NCBI GenBank assembly: GCA_041391225.1 | Contig: JAWKOL010000007.1 | Location: forward strand, 62,001-126,000 | DNA: 64,000 nt | From: RI-153 sp041391225 | GTDB lineage: Bacteria > Chloroflexota > Anaerolineae > Caldilineales > Caldilineaceae | Direction of reading: 5' to 3' | Shown here: one piece after another, positions 1 to 11,054 of the stretch | How the letters are laid out: each line of letters starts with the position of its first letter | How positions within the stretch are numbered: position 1 is the first letter of the stretch | Position numbers and translations under genes: made by a program | Notes under the pieces: generated by a model | Database searches by the model: none | Told to the model about the DNA's origin: nothing | The model's input: only the letters and a program-made list of their open reading frames with translations

Positions 1-1
1 T

Positions 2-190
2 ACGGTGGCACACAACGCCGGCAAGCGACGTGTGGTGGTTGTGGTGCGGGGTCTCGCCCGAGAGATGCTGGACGAGCCGCTTCAACTACTGGGTAGTTCG
101 CTTGTCGACGCTTTCGAGTTGTCGGTGCCGGTGGGGATAGCGTTGCCGCCCGTAGCGAAGAATGGCAAGGTCAAGCTCCCCGCCAGATAG
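2..190 (+). CDS. C-terminal end of an unidentified protein running in from the left edge
   Basis: A reading frame is open from the first bases and stops at TAG 188-190. The last ~60 residues contain a run of valines after HNAGKRR and end in KNGKVKLPAR. I do not recognise the family. Support for it being real is the strong hairpin terminator on the same strand 50 bp downstream and the lack of a better frame. The opposite strand has only a short open stretch. It could still be a chance frame, because nothing upstream can be seen. Confidence 0.3.
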   Translation, partial: TVAHNAGKRRVVVVVRGLAREMLDEPLQLLGSSLVDAFELSVPVGIALPPVAKNGKVKLPAR

Positions 191-240
191 CGTTCCTTTC
201 GACGGAGTACCAGAAGCATCTGCCTCTGTTTCCCTCCTCA

Positions 241-290
241 AAAGCAGGAGAGTCTTCCTTCCCTCCAAGGTCGGCTCTCCTGCTTTTTTT
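241..290 (+). terminator. Rho-independent terminator
   Basis: A perfect 12-bp stem (241-252 with 275-286, AAAGCAGGAGAG) encloses a 22-nt loop and runs into seven T (284-290) on the plus strand. The minus strand has a shorter T run, so some bidirectional activity is possible. It separates the left-edge gene from the minus-strand membrane protein that ends at 349. Confidence 0.85.
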
Positions 291-348
291 GCGATCACAC
301 CTAAAGTTCAACAGTTAGGAGAAACCAGAGAGAAAAACGATCCACGTG

Positions 349-960
349 TCATATTTTCATTCTGCGCCCCGCAACAAGCATCACGCTCCCGAGTACAACA
401 AAGGCAACGCCGAAAATAGCGCCGATCAGGGAGTTCTGCCTTCCACAGTAGCCACAGAACTCCAGGAAGGTATCGGCCATGAAGTAGCGCGCCAGCCGCG
501 CCTCATTCGTCAAGTCTTGCTGTGTGTCGCTGTTCATAGCGTACAGATAGCCTTCCGGCCGCTGTTGCCCCAGATCCTCGCACGTCACCGCGCCGGATAG
601 GGTGACAAAGACAACCACATCGCGAGTTTCATCGGTAAAGAAGACATCGGAGTAGCGCGTTTCCTCTCTGACGCTGCCATAGCGCAGTGCCGTCGCCGAA
701 ATTCCGCGCACTTGACGCAGCGTTTCGCAGTCCCATGCACCGTCTACGATACGAGCGTAGAGCGGTGCGTCACCGGCCCTCTCAGCTGCCTGTACCAACG
801 TGAACGATTGGGGGCCGACCGCCGTTTTGAGCACATCTGGCACGAGAAAGGCTGATACGTACAGCCCAAGCGCCAACAGCACGCCGCCCAATATCAACAA
901 GCTGCGTTTGCCTGTGCGTCTTGCCGCCTGTTGTTCATCGATAGGATTTGGTGTTGCCAT
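349..960 (-). CDS. Hypothetical two-helix membrane protein
   Basis: 203 aa. A short basic N-terminus (RRTGKRS) leads into a first membrane helix at about residues 19-41. A ~135-residue region, probably outside the membrane, contains a CGYC motif and two further Cys (DCETL, TCEDL), suggesting disulfides. A second helix lies at about 178-198, followed by a short basic tail. I do not recognise the family. It lies directly downstream of the haloacid dehalogenase on the same strand, with a gap of only 6 bp, so the two are probably cotranscribed. Confidence 0.7.
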   Translation of the reverse strand: MATPNPIDEQQAARRTGKRSLLILGGVLLALGLYVSAFLVPDVLKTAVGPQSFTLVQAAERAGDAPLYARIVDGAWDCETLRQVRGISATALRYGSVREETRYSDVFFTDETRDVVVFVTLSGAVTCEDLGQQRPEGYLYAMNSDTQQDLTNEARLARYFMADTFLEFCGYCGRQNSLIGAIFGVAFVVLGSVMLVAGRRMKI

Positions 961-966
961 GCGCAG

Positions 967-1710
967 TTACCTGGTCTCCTGAATTGATTGGTCTTTCAAT
1001 TTATCCGCGAGGATGACGAAGTCTTCGGCCACGACATCGAATTCGAGATCGGGCGCAAGATCGGCGCCGCCGCCTGGCCCGTACTCCAGAGGACGCGGCA
1101 CGTAGGCGGTACGCATGCCCGTGGATCGAGCGGCGTGGAGATCTCCTTTGTGCGCCGCTACCATCATCACCTGTTCCGTGGGCAGGCCCAGCAGATCCGC
1201 TGCTTTCAGGTAGACCTCGAGATCCGGCTTGTAGTGGCCCGCCAACTCCGCCGACAGGATGCAATCCCAGGGGAGGCCGGCATGTTTTGCCATGTTGGTG
1301 AGGAGCGACACGTTGCCGTTGGAGAGTGTGGCGATCACATAGTCTGCTTTGAGGCGATACAGCCCCGGCACCGCATCCGGCCAGGGGATCAGACGGTGCC
1401 AGACACGGTTTAGATGGCTGAGTTCGGTTTCAGATAGCATCGCAAGGCCAAACTCGTCGAGCAGCCCGTCAAGGATACGCCGGTGCAGTTGATCGATCTT
1501 AAGCCAGGGCAGCTCCCCGCTGCGCACTTGCTGCATGGCCGGCACATACCCAGCGCGCCAGGCATCGGCGAAGCGCGGCCAATCGACGTCGATCCCCTTG
1601 CGCTGCCCCAACATCTGGCCTTCGCGGATGATCGACGTCCGCCAGTCGACCACCGTGCCGAAGACGTCGAAGACGAGGGCAGAGATTGGGGGGAGAGAGT
1701 TCGTTGGCAT
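967..1710 (-). CDS. Haloacid dehalogenase, type II (HAD superfamily)
   Basis: 247 aa, a HAD-fold hydrolase of the L-2-haloacid dehalogenase group, which replaces halogen by hydroxyl through an aspartyl-enzyme intermediate. Motif I is LVFDVFGTVVDW with nucleophile Asp15. The family Ser/Asn motif is seen in TLSNGN, the motif III Lys in GHYKPD, and the acidic motif in AAHKGDLHAA, where His-Lys stands in the position usually written AAH(N/A)(W/G)D. I start at 1710 rather than the longer frame to 1806 because AAGGAG lies 9 nt upstream and homology begins here. True substrates may be non-halogenated phosphoesters or haloacids; the sequence cannot decide. Confidence 0.88.
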   Translation of the reverse strand: MPTNSLPPISALVFDVFGTVVDWRTSIIREGQMLGQRKGIDVDWPRFADAWRAGYVPAMQQVRSGELPWLKIDQLHRRILDGLLDEFGLAMLSETELSHLNRVWHRLIPWPDAVPGLYRLKADYVIATLSNGNVSLLTNMAKHAGLPWDCILSAELAGHYKPDLEVYLKAADLLGLPTEQVMMVAAHKGDLHAARSTGMRTAYVPRPLEYGPGGGADLAPDLEFDVVAEDFVILADKLKDQSIQETR

Positions 1711-1939
1711 GGGGATTTGCTCCTTGGCACGTCCGTAGTCCGTGGTGCTTAGTGCGTGTACCAGGGCGATATGAGCCTTCCATTGGTGCGTCATTTTGGT
1801 GGACACTGATCGGGAAAAACATGGATTGAAGATCGCTGTTTCCCGTGATCTGTGTCACAGAAGATCGAAAGGTCGCCGGCAGAACATCCCAATATAGGAA
1901 TCACACACTCTACCGGTACACGCACCACGCACCACGTTA

Positions 1940-3436
1940 CTAAATCTCTATCACGATCTCGCTCTGAAGATTCGCATTCTGCGACACCTGCGGCGCTTTG
2001 CCGCTGGCAGTGGTCAGCCCGCGCACGGTGACCTTCTCCGATCTTCGATACGGGAACGGGCGCACGTCGGTCAACGGGACGGCGGCGTCGCCCGGGTTCA
2101 TGGCGTCGGGATCGGTGAAGAGGTAGAGGCCGGTGTACTCTTCGTAGTGGTTCGAGTCGTCGACGAAGAGTCCATCGATGGTGATTGTGCGCGGCATGGT
2201 GCAGGGGTAGCCGAAATCGTGCATACCATCGTTGCGGATGTTGAACAGGGTGGGCCAGTATTTGTTGCCACAAGCCGGGATCCAACGGCTGTTGCGCACG
2301 ATCACATCGCCTTCCCAGGTGCTGCCGTAGTCGCTGCGCAGGCTAATCAGGGCGTTGCCGTAGAGCGTGGAATCTTCCACTGTGAGCAGGCCGCGGCCGA
2401 TGGCGTTCAGCCCCATGTGGCCGAGTTCGCAGCGGCGAATGGTGTAGACGCCGGAGACGCCCATGTGCGTATCCATGCGCGAGAGGACGCAATCTTCCAG
2501 CACGATGTTCTTGCAGAAATTCGTGGCGATGACGCCCCAATGTGTGCGATCACAGATGTGGTGCATACGGCAGTTGACAAGATGGAAGTTGACCACGTTG
2601 TTGCCGTGGATGTCGTACGATCCCATGTTGACGGGCAGCCCCGCAGCGCCGATGGTCGAGTAGATCTTGTGCGGCGTGGCGAAGCAGTCGCGCATGCTGA
2701 AGTTGGCGCACATCTCCGCACTGACGAAGCCGCGGTATGGGTGACCCACTGCGGTTTCGCCCACCACGTAGTGAGTCAGCCCGTCGATCTGTGTGTTGGA
2801 ACGGGTGACCACGATGTTCCTGGCCCAGTAGTTGTAGCCCACCGGCTGTTCCATGCGGTTGGCGAAGGTGGTGAAGATGCCGCCGCGAATGTGCAGCGTC
2901 TCCGCATCGATAGGACGCGCTTCAATGCGCGTGATCGCATCGTACGCCCAGTCGATGTCGCCTTCGATTGAACCGTCTTTGCGCAGGATGAAGCAATCCT
3001 GTTGTGGGAAACCGTTGTTTTGGTTCAGCCCGCGGCGGATGTAGAGCCGCTTTTTGTCGTTTTCCACGTAGACATGACAATCGTGTTCGGGGCGGGCGTC
3101 AACCTGGCGTTGGTCGCGGGTGAGGCGGTCGATCTGCACAGAGACGGGTTCGAGCAGCGAACGCACTGCGAAGAGGGGAACCTTGTGGTTTTCGGCTTCG
3201 GTGTCGATGTGGGTATCATCGATGGTAAAGCGCGACGTGTTCCAATCGACGTCGGTGGTGATGACCGCGGTGAGCGGCTGCCGCCCCAGGTGATAGATCG
3301 CGCCCGGCGGCGTCTTCACTGGGAGGCGATGCTTGTTGGCGTAGGCGTGGGCGGCGCAGATGGCGGGCAGGTCGTCGGTGACGCCGTCGCCGACAGCGCC
3401 GAACGCTTCGTAGGTGACGAAATTGTCGATATTCAT
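1940..3436 (-). CDS. Pectate-lyase-superfamily (right-handed beta-helix) protein
   Basis: 498 aa. The N-terminus has the Pectate_lyase_3 signature FGAVGDGVTDD (about residues 12-22), the opening of many parallel beta-helix polysaccharide lyases and glycoside hydrolases. The remainder has short repeating strands rich in Asn, Gly and Val, as expected for a beta-helix (for example NNVVNFHLVNCRMHH and NIVLEDC). No signal peptide is seen, so it may be cytoplasmic or exported another way. Start ATG has AGGA 9 nt upstream. The substrate is unknown; GH28-like hydrolase and epimerase relatives share the fold. Confidence 0.75.
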   Translation of the reverse strand: MNIDNFVTYEAFGAVGDGVTDDLPAICAAHAYANKHRLPVKTPPGAIYHLGRQPLTAVITTDVDWNTSRFTIDDTHIDTEAENHKVPLFAVRSLLEPVSVQIDRLTRDQRQVDARPEHDCHVYVENDKKRLYIRRGLNQNNGFPQQDCFILRKDGSIEGDIDWAYDAITRIEARPIDAETLHIRGGIFTTFANRMEQPVGYNYWARNIVVTRSNTQIDGLTHYVVGETAVGHPYRGFVSAEMCANFSMRDCFATPHKIYSTIGAAGLPVNMGSYDIHGNNVVNFHLVNCRMHHICDRTHWGVIATNFCKNIVLEDCVLSRMDTHMGVSGVYTIRRCELGHMGLNAIGRGLLTVEDSTLYGNALISLRSDYGSTWEGDVIVRNSRWIPACGNKYWPTLFNIRNDGMHDFGYPCTMPRTITIDGLFVDDSNHYEEYTGLYLFTDPDAMNPGDAAVPLTDVRPFPYRRSEKVTVRGLTTASGKAPQVSQNANLQSEIVIEI

Positions 3437-3462
3437 CGGTCAAGTCCTATCGATGATGGGTA

Positions 3463-4287
3463 CTACTGTCGAGACGGCAGTGGATCATCCGGCGGATAGT
3501 TGATCGACGGGCCGGAATCGATTTCGCTGGGGCTGTCCCAATTGAGATCGGCGAGGCGAATCCGCGCGCTGACCACATCATCCCACGGCACAGGGTCGGC
3601 AGTGAAGGCGATGTTGCCGTTCTCACGGTAGACGATCCGCTGATCCGGCGCGATCTGCATGAGGATCCGCTTGAGATCGCTGCCGGCGTGATACCAATAG
3701 CGGATCTGGTAGATACGCGCCTCGGGGAAGGCATCGGTCAGCCGTTGCAGGCTTGCGGCGAGGACATCCGGCTTCAAGAATGGGAGATCCTCGATGGCGG
3801 GCGGACGGGTCAACCCTTCGCTGACGCGGCTGGTCGGGCGCCATTCGCCGGGTAGAATGTGGTAATCGAGCAGGGCGTAGGCGCCGTTCTTGTCCCATGC
3901 CGACATGGACGGATCGGCGAAGCGCGCCTCGGCCTGGGCCAGGATGTACGCTTTGCCCTCGTCGGTGTCGTCCATGTAGAGCTTGTAGCGCCCGGCAATG
4001 CGGTTGCGGATCAAGGTGTCCAGCCTGCGTTGATCGGTGGGGAGACCGCCGGGCTGGTCGTTGGGCAGGTCAGCGGCGATGTCGTCTACGATCTGGCCGA
4101 TCAGGGTTGGATCTGGGTTGCGGTACGCCTGCCACCATGTGTTGAGATCCATGGTTTGCAGCGCCTCGATGGCGTAGGCGCGGGGATCGTCTACCTGTGC
4201 GCGTGGCTCGTCCGCGCCGCCGCAGCCCACAAACAAAAAGACGGCGAAGAGCAGCGCCGCCCATCGAAATCGTGTCATGCGCCGCAC
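3463..4287 (-). CDS. Putative lipoprotein, function unknown
   Basis: 274 aa. A basic start (MRRMTRFR) and hydrophobic core end in lipobox LFVGC with lipidated Cys22, so it should be a membrane-anchored extracytoplasmic lipoprotein. The mature part is mixed alpha/beta without a motif I recognise, and ends PDDPLPSRQ. It lies 26 bp upstream of the beta-helix protein on the same strand, so the two are probably one transcript and may act on the same extracellular material. Confidence 0.72.
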   Translation of the reverse strand: MRRMTRFRWAALLFAVFLFVGCGGADEPRAQVDDPRAYAIEALQTMDLNTWWQAYRNPDPTLIGQIVDDIAADLPNDQPGGLPTDQRRLDTLIRNRIAGRYKLYMDDTDEGKAYILAQAEARFADPSMSAWDKNGAYALLDYHILPGEWRPTSRVSEGLTRPPAIEDLPFLKPDVLAASLQRLTDAFPEARIYQIRYWYHAGSDLKRILMQIAPDQRIVYRENGNIAFTADPVPWDDVVSARIRLADLNWDSPSEIDSGPSINYPPDDPLPSRQ

Positions 4288-4337
4288 GATTGGCTCCCTC
4301 CTGGTGCGTGGTCAAACATCGATAGGTTCATTATAGC

Positions 4338-4372
4338 AAAAAAGGTCGGGCCGAACTCGGCCCGACCTTTTT
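4338..4372. terminator. Bidirectional rho-independent terminator after katG
   Basis: A ten-base GC stem (4344-4353 with 4358-4367) and a 4-nt loop are flanked by six A on one side and five T on the other. It therefore works as a terminator in either direction. It sits 20 bp past the katG stop codon and ends that transcript before the lipoprotein gene. Confidence 0.9.
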
Positions 4373-4392
4373 GAGATGCAAAAAGACGAAAA

Positions 4393-6582
<2,190 letters not shown>

Positions 6583-6960
6583 TGTTCTCCCCCATTGGGT
6601 TTGATATTTGGTGTTTTGTCGCCAGGGGTGGGTCCCTTGGGCGAGTGGATTCTGAGCATTATGGTCAGACGATGCCTGATCATTCTATCGTATAATGTGC
6701 CTTTGTACTGTATTTGCGAAACCCGTTCCTGTCCAACATTTCTTGTCTATTGCACCCATAGCCTACAGCTATGAATAAAAAGGCACAATCAACGTCTTCG
6801 TCTATGCAATGTGTATTGTAGGTTGGCGCGCTTCTTGTTGAGAATCCGTTTTTCGATGACAATGTCGGCAGTGAACCTGTTTCGAGGGTTGCCCCATGCC
6901 GACACCCAGAAGTCGCCTCAACGACTCAGATATTTCCGCAATGCCTGAAGGCGCTTTTCT
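6583..6960. other. Intergenic region between divergent katG and phosphotransferase genes
   Basis: No convincing gene is seen in these 378 bases, which are visibly AT-richer than the flanks. They should carry divergent promoters. On the katG strand a 7-1-7 imperfect palindrome, ATTATACGATAGAAT (6682-6696), resembles a Fur/PerR-type operator and overlaps a possible TAGAAT -10, but only five of seven arm positions pair. Confidence 0.4.
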
Positions 6961-8022
6961 GTGTCAGGGCCAGATTTCAGCATCCACTACGGCGAGGACA
7001 ACTTGAGCAACTCATCGATGCTTTTACCTTGGTCGCAACCAGGATGGATCGAGGCCGCCACAGCCTGGATCGAAGACACGCTGTCGTTACTGGGCATCCG
7101 CCTCACCGGCGCGGTGACGCAGCCGCACGTGCGCCCGTGGTCAACCGTGATGCACGCGCCCTCCGACGGGGGTCTTCTCTACTTCAAGGCGACGGCGCCC
7201 ATGCTGGGCCATGAACCGGCGCTGACCCAGGCGCTGGCCCGATGGCGCCCTGACTGTATGCCAGATGTGCTTGCCGCGGACCTGACGCGTGGCTGGTTTC
7301 TGGTGCGTGGCAGCGGGGTGTCACTGCGCAGTTTGGCCCAGCGCCCAGGGCAGATCGAACGTTGGCTGGCGTGCCTGACGCTCTACGCCGAGGTGCAGAT
7401 CGACATGATCCCCCGCTCCGGGCAATTGCTGGAACTGAATCTGCTGGATCGACGGCTCGCGGTGCTGCCCGATCAGTTTGCCCATCTGCTCGAAGACGTG
7501 GATGCGCTGTGCATCGAGCACGAAGACGGCCTCTCTGCCGCCGAATACGACGAACTGCGCGCCCATCTGCCCCGTTTCCGTCAACTCTGCGCCCTGCTTG
7601 CGGCGTACGGCATTCCCGAAACGCTCCACCACGACGACTTCCACGACGGCAACATCTTCGTCGATGCAGCGGCGCAGGATCGCAGTCCATACACGTTCAT
7701 CGACTGGGGCGAAAGCTGTGTGGCGCACCCGTTCTTCTCGCTGGTGGTCGGTCTGCGCAGCGCCGCCTACACCATGAACCTGAGTGCGGACGACCCCGCG
7801 CTGGCGCAACTGCGCGACGCCTACCTGCGTCCCTGGCGCCGCTTCGCCGCCGAAGACGATCTGCGCGCCGCCTTCGCCCTTGCCAACCGCGTCGGCATGG
7901 TCAACCGCGCGCTCACCTGGTATCTGGTGGTGCGCCACATGCAAGAACCCTACCGCAGCGAACAGGCCGACGCCGTGCCAGGTTGGCTACACGAATACCT
8001 GCACGCGGTTCGTACATTGTAG
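6961..8022 (+). CDS. Aminoglycoside-phosphotransferase-family (APH-like) kinase
   Basis: 353 aa, small-molecule kinase fold. The catalytic loop is HHDDFHDGNIF, the Brenner-type HxDxxxxN motif, and the metal-binding Asp is in FIDWGES. The N-terminal lobe keeps LLYFKATAP with a candidate ATP-binding Lys. Such proteins phosphorylate sugars, choline-like alcohols or antibiotics, and the substrate cannot be read from sequence. The start is uncertain: GTG at 6961 has AAGGCG upstream, and an alternative ATG lies at 7018. It is not in an obvious operon; a hairpin repeat follows it. Confidence 0.8.
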   Translation: MSGPDFSIHYGEDNLSNSSMLLPWSQPGWIEAATAWIEDTLSLLGIRLTGAVTQPHVRPWSTVMHAPSDGGLLYFKATAPMLGHEPALTQALARWRPDCMPDVLAADLTRGWFLVRGSGVSLRSLAQRPGQIERWLACLTLYAEVQIDMIPRSGQLLELNLLDRRLAVLPDQFAHLLEDVDALCIEHEDGLSAAEYDELRAHLPRFRQLCALLAAYGIPETLHHDDFHDGNIFVDAAAQDRSPYTFIDWGESCVAHPFFSLVVGLRSAAYTMNLSADDPALAQLRDAYLRPWRRFAAEDDLRAAFALANRVGMVNRALTWYLVVRHMQEPYRSEQADAVPGWLHEYLHAVRTL

Positions 8023-8075
8023 GTATTGTAGGGAATGATGACTCACAAAGGCATACGAGGAGAGGAGAGGAAAAA

Positions 8076-8179
8076 ACGGCGAGGGACACGGATTTCAGGA
8101 TTTTTGGACGGGAGAGGGAGAGAGACTCTGCCCTTTTCTGGAACTCCTGAAAACCAGCGTAATCCGTGTCCCTCGCCGT
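8076..8179. repeat. Intergenic hairpin repeat, family 'ATCCGTGTCCCTC'
   Basis: A perfect 19-bp inverted repeat (8076-8094 with 8161-8179) is extended by TCAGGA/TCCTGA inside and has a purine-rich middle. Its core TCCTGAAA...TCCGTGTCCCTC recurs inside the hairpin at 16618-16748. There is no T run, so it is not a classical terminator, although it lies between convergent genes. Confidence 0.75.
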
Positions 8180-8256
8180 CCAACGCATCGATTACGGCCC
8201 GTGGCGCGCCGTTCACCTTTCGGTGGGCTATCGCAAGAACAACGCGCCGTCGTATC

Positions 8257-9174
8257 CTACCGACCTTGCCACCAGTCTTTGCGCGTGCGCGGATCCATGA
8301 ACGTGCCGCGATCACGCACCGCGGCGAGGAGTTCGTCCACTTTCACCGTCCCCAACACGTCACCGTTGCGCAGCGCGGGCAGGTTGCCGCGCCCGGCCAG
8401 GTTGGCCTGTCGATAGAGCGCAAGTAAGTTCGGATCAACGCAGACGCTTTCCAGGTGGACGGTGTAACCGGGCGCCACACTGTCGTCGCGGGTGTAGCCC
8501 AGCGTGATCCGCTCTTCCGACGCGTAGAGGACCAGCGCCACAAAGCCGCCGCCGTAGATCTGCGCGCCGCGGCTGGGGAAGGAGATCGCCTCGCCCTGAT
8601 CCGCACCCATGCCCAGCAGTGTCACATCGCGGGGGGTGAGTTCGTCGCCGCGGCAGCCGTGTTCACCACATGCCCAGTTCCAATCGTAGACACGATGCGC
8701 CGACGTGAACGACGGCGTACGCCCATCCGCGAACAGACCTGGAAACTGCGGCGCGCCGGGATCAAACGCGCCGTTGATGTCGATCAAACCAAGTTGGGCC
8801 GACGTCTCCACGTAGCCGCGTAGCGCCAGATTGAGGTCGCCGTGCTGGTCGTCTGGATGATCGGCGGGCGGCGGCAGCACGGGGATCATCTCGAATTGGC
8901 GGTTCGACGTGGTCGGGCAGGCCGGCGTGGGGATGTCGGTGGCGGTGGGCGTGGCGGTGGGTACACTGGTTGGCGTCGCCGTGGGCGTTGACGTGGCGGT
9001 CGGCTCCGTCTCGACCACGGGCAAGTAGATCTGCACCGTGCCGTCGGGCAGTGTTCGCTGCGCCGATGTCGCCGCCTGGGCAGGCGTCAACTGGGCGAAG
9101 TAGAGCAGCCCTGTCCCTGCCAGTACGAAAAACAGGAAGGACGACAGCCGGTGCGTTTTGCGGGTTGCGTGCAT
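8257..9174 (-). CDS. Secreted protein with Thr/Pro linker
   Basis: 305 aa. The signal peptide is about residues 1-34 (basic MHATRKTHR, hydrophobic core, cleavage after TPAQA). A low-complexity Thr/Pro/Ala linker follows at about 57-84 (TATSTPTATPT), then a ~220-residue globular C-terminal domain. The domain has CGEHGC and VCVDPN cysteines and ends with RKDWW. I do not recognise the domain; the linker style is common in Chloroflexota surface proteins. It probably acts outside the cell, tethered or released. Confidence 0.75.
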   Translation of the reverse strand: MHATRKTHRLSSFLFFVLAGTGLLYFAQLTPAQAATSAQRTLPDGTVQIYLPVVETEPTATSTPTATPTSVPTATPTATDIPTPACPTTSNRQFEMIPVLPPPADHPDDQHGDLNLALRGYVETSAQLGLIDINGAFDPGAPQFPGLFADGRTPSFTSAHRVYDWNWACGEHGCRGDELTPRDVTLLGMGADQGEAISFPSRGAQIYGGGFVALVLYASEERITLGYTRDDSVAPGYTVHLESVCVDPNLLALYRQANLAGRGNLPALRNGDVLGTVKVDELLAAVRDRGTFMDPRTRKDWWQGR

Positions 9175-9224
9175 GAGAAACTCCAGTGTGAAAGCGACTG
9201 CCGAACACAGTCTCGGTCGCCCCG

Positions 9225-9974
9225 CTAAGGCAGTCGAAACTCGGGGCCGGGGCGGCTATCCAGCGCGCCGCCGAGGTTCACCAGCGTGGACGCGATCTGA
9301 CGCAGACAGCTGGGCAGATCGGCGCGGATCTGCTCGGCGTCGAGATTGAGTACTGTCCACCGCGCCGGAAGGACGGCGAAACGGGCTTCGGCAGCGCTAT
9401 TCTCGTCGACACAGCGGATGCCCAGGTAGCCGCCGCGCACACGCAGCGCGATGTCAACGGGCCATTCTCCCGCCAGACGGTTGGGCAACGGACGCAGCCG
9501 GTTGGCGTGCAACGCCTGCCACAGTGCGTCGAAGCTGTCGTCCTGAATGAACAGATCGGTGACATCCGCGGCGTTGAGCAAACGCTCGAACGTGGTGTGG
9601 ATGAAGGTGATGCGTCGCAGCTTGGTGGCCTCGATAGGACGATCCAAGCGCATCAACGGCCCCAGGTCAATGCGGAAGTAGTAATCGTCGGCGCGAGGAT
9701 GGTCGGCATCTTCGGGCAGCAGTTGGGCGCGTGTGGCCAGGTGATAGCGGCGCACCGGCGCGTAGTATGTCACCGTGCGCGCCTCGAGCGCCTTGCCGAA
9801 CGCGCCCGTCTGGTAGAAAGCCAGGTAGTCGGCGCCGATACGCCGCGGTGCGCGGCGCTGTGGAATGCGGTACCAGCCGTCCGAGGCCGCCCGTCGCAGG
9901 TCATCTTCGTTGTTGACCACGGCTACCAGAACCGTGCGCCGCCGAATGTAGGGATCCGAGTAGTCTTGTGTCAT
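9225..9974 (-). CDS. Hypothetical protein in the uvsE operon
   Basis: 249 aa. The start is placed at ATG 9974 (MTQDYSDPYIRRR) because the longer frame reads through a palindromic repeat. The N-terminal half (TVLVAVVNNEDDLRRAA, then GWYRIP and YLAFYQTGAFG) resembles small PUA/EVE-like nucleic-acid-associated folds. The C-terminal half (VDIALRVRGGYLGIRCVDEN) has the look of a nuclease-like core. Both ideas are inference. It follows uvsE on the same strand, so a DNA-repair or nucleic-acid role is plausible but unproven. Confidence 0.65.
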   Translation of the reverse strand: MTQDYSDPYIRRRTVLVAVVNNEDDLRRAASDGWYRIPQRRAPRRIGADYLAFYQTGAFGKALEARTVTYYAPVRRYHLATRAQLLPEDADHPRADDYYFRIDLGPLMRLDRPIEATKLRRITFIHTTFERLLNAADVTDLFIQDDSFDALWQALHANRLRPLPNRLAGEWPVDIALRVRGGYLGIRCVDENSAAEARFAVLPARWTVLNLDAEQIRADLPSCLRQIASTLVNLGGALDSRPGPEFRLP

Positions 9975-10019
9975 GGTGATGCTCGCAATCGGTAGTGCTG
10001 ATTGGATGGGAGATTGATA

Positions 10020-10069
10020 CGTGATGCGTAATTCGTGATACATGGTCAGATCACGCATTACACATCACC
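10020..10069. repeat. ATTACGCATTACG-family palindrome, short copy, at uvsE 3' end
   Basis: Arms GTGATGCGTAATTCGTGAT and ATCACGCATTACACATCAC face each other across a short loop. The uvsE stop codon (TGA, 10051-10053) and its last residues MCNA lie inside the right arm. Related copies are at 47629, 48479, 49544 and 58498. Confidence 0.75.
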
Positions 10070-11052
10070 GCTGCCAGCTTCGGCGCGAAGCGTTCGATCT
10101 GGTCGCGCAGGCGCAGCAGGGCGATGTCTTTGGCTTTGGCTTCGAGCATGATGTCGAAAGGACGCAAGCCCAGCCGCTGGGCGTGGCTCAGTAGATCGAT
10201 GACCTCGAATGGGTTGATGAAGTCGCTGTGCTGGTTGGGCAACGGCGGTTGCAGGATCGTCGATCCGTTGCGGATGAGGGTACGCACTTCGGTGCGCGGG
10301 CTGCTGATGTGGATCTTGGGGCGCTGCGTGGCCGGCCACGTGGATAGCGCCAGCCGCAGCGCGTCCACCTGCGGTACGCCCACAGGATCGAGGCAGCGGT
10401 GGTGCAGCGTGTCGAAGACAACGCGCAGTCCGGTGCGCTGGTAGATCCACAGTGCGTCTTGGAGAGAGTAACGTCGATCGTCGTGCTCCAACACCAGGCG
10501 GGTCTTGACGTCGGCGGGGAGTAGATTCGCCTGGCGGACGAAGCGTTCGCGCCCCGCGTCCGCGTCGCCGTGGACGCCGCCCACGTGGACCACGATCACG
10601 GCGTCGTCGCCCAGGCCCATGCGCGCCAGCAACTCGGCAGCCGCGGTCAACTCTGTCACCGAGCGTTGCACCCACGTGTCGTCGGGGCTGTTGAGTTGCA
10701 CGTAGAAGCCGGGGTGCAGCGTGAGGCGTAGGCCGTCCTCGCGCGCCAGATCGCCCACCGCGGCCAGTTCCAGATCACATTCGTCGAGTTGACGGTGGAA
10801 CGCGGGCAGGGCCGGGTGGGTGAGGTAGGGCGCCAGTTGACCGGCCATACGGTAGAATTTGACGCCGCGACTGCGCAGGTAGACGAAGATGTCGCGCAGA
10901 TAGGCCAGGCTGACGCTCAGGTGTGGCTGATTGTGCCAGCGACGGCTGTCGTGGGAGGGTAGGTTGGGGGCGCCGATCACTTTCACCGGGAAACCCAGTC
11001 GAAACCGCGGTTCGGTCGATGGCGCTGATGTGACCGCAGATCCGGTTGTCAT
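10051..11052 (-). CDS. uvsE: UV DNA damage endonuclease UvsE/UvdE
   Basis: 333 aa, TIM-barrel nuclease that nicks DNA 5' to UV photoproducts. Candidate metal ligands, matching the UvdE pattern, are His113 (LTLHPGFY), His156 (VVHVGG), Glu189 (VLEHDD), Asp214 and His217 (FDTLHHR), a His in PKIHISS and Glu in MLEAKAKD. The start at 11052 is 2 bp after the upstream stop, so it is translationally coupled to the DUF2071 gene; the longer frame to 11202 overlaps that gene and lacks homology. The last codons and stop fall inside a palindromic repeat. Confidence 0.93.
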   Translation of the reverse strand: MTTGSAVTSAPSTEPRFRLGFPVKVIGAPNLPSHDSRRWHNQPHLSVSLAYLRDIFVYLRSRGVKFYRMAGQLAPYLTHPALPAFHRQLDECDLELAAVGDLAREDGLRLTLHPGFYVQLNSPDDTWVQRSVTELTAAAELLARMGLGDDAVIVVHVGGVHGDADAGRERFVRQANLLPADVKTRLVLEHDDRRYSLQDALWIYQRTGLRVVFDTLHHRCLDPVGVPQVDALRLALSTWPATQRPKIHISSPRTEVRTLIRNGSTILQPPLPNQHSDFINPFEVIDLLSHAQRLGLRPFDIMLEAKAKDIALLRLRDQIERFAPKLAAVMCNA

Positions 11053-11054
11053 GC

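Noticed and set aside
86..298. Small gene on the minus strand across the first terminator
   Set aside because: It would have to read through a perfect 12-bp terminator stem and has no Shine-Dalgarno or motif.
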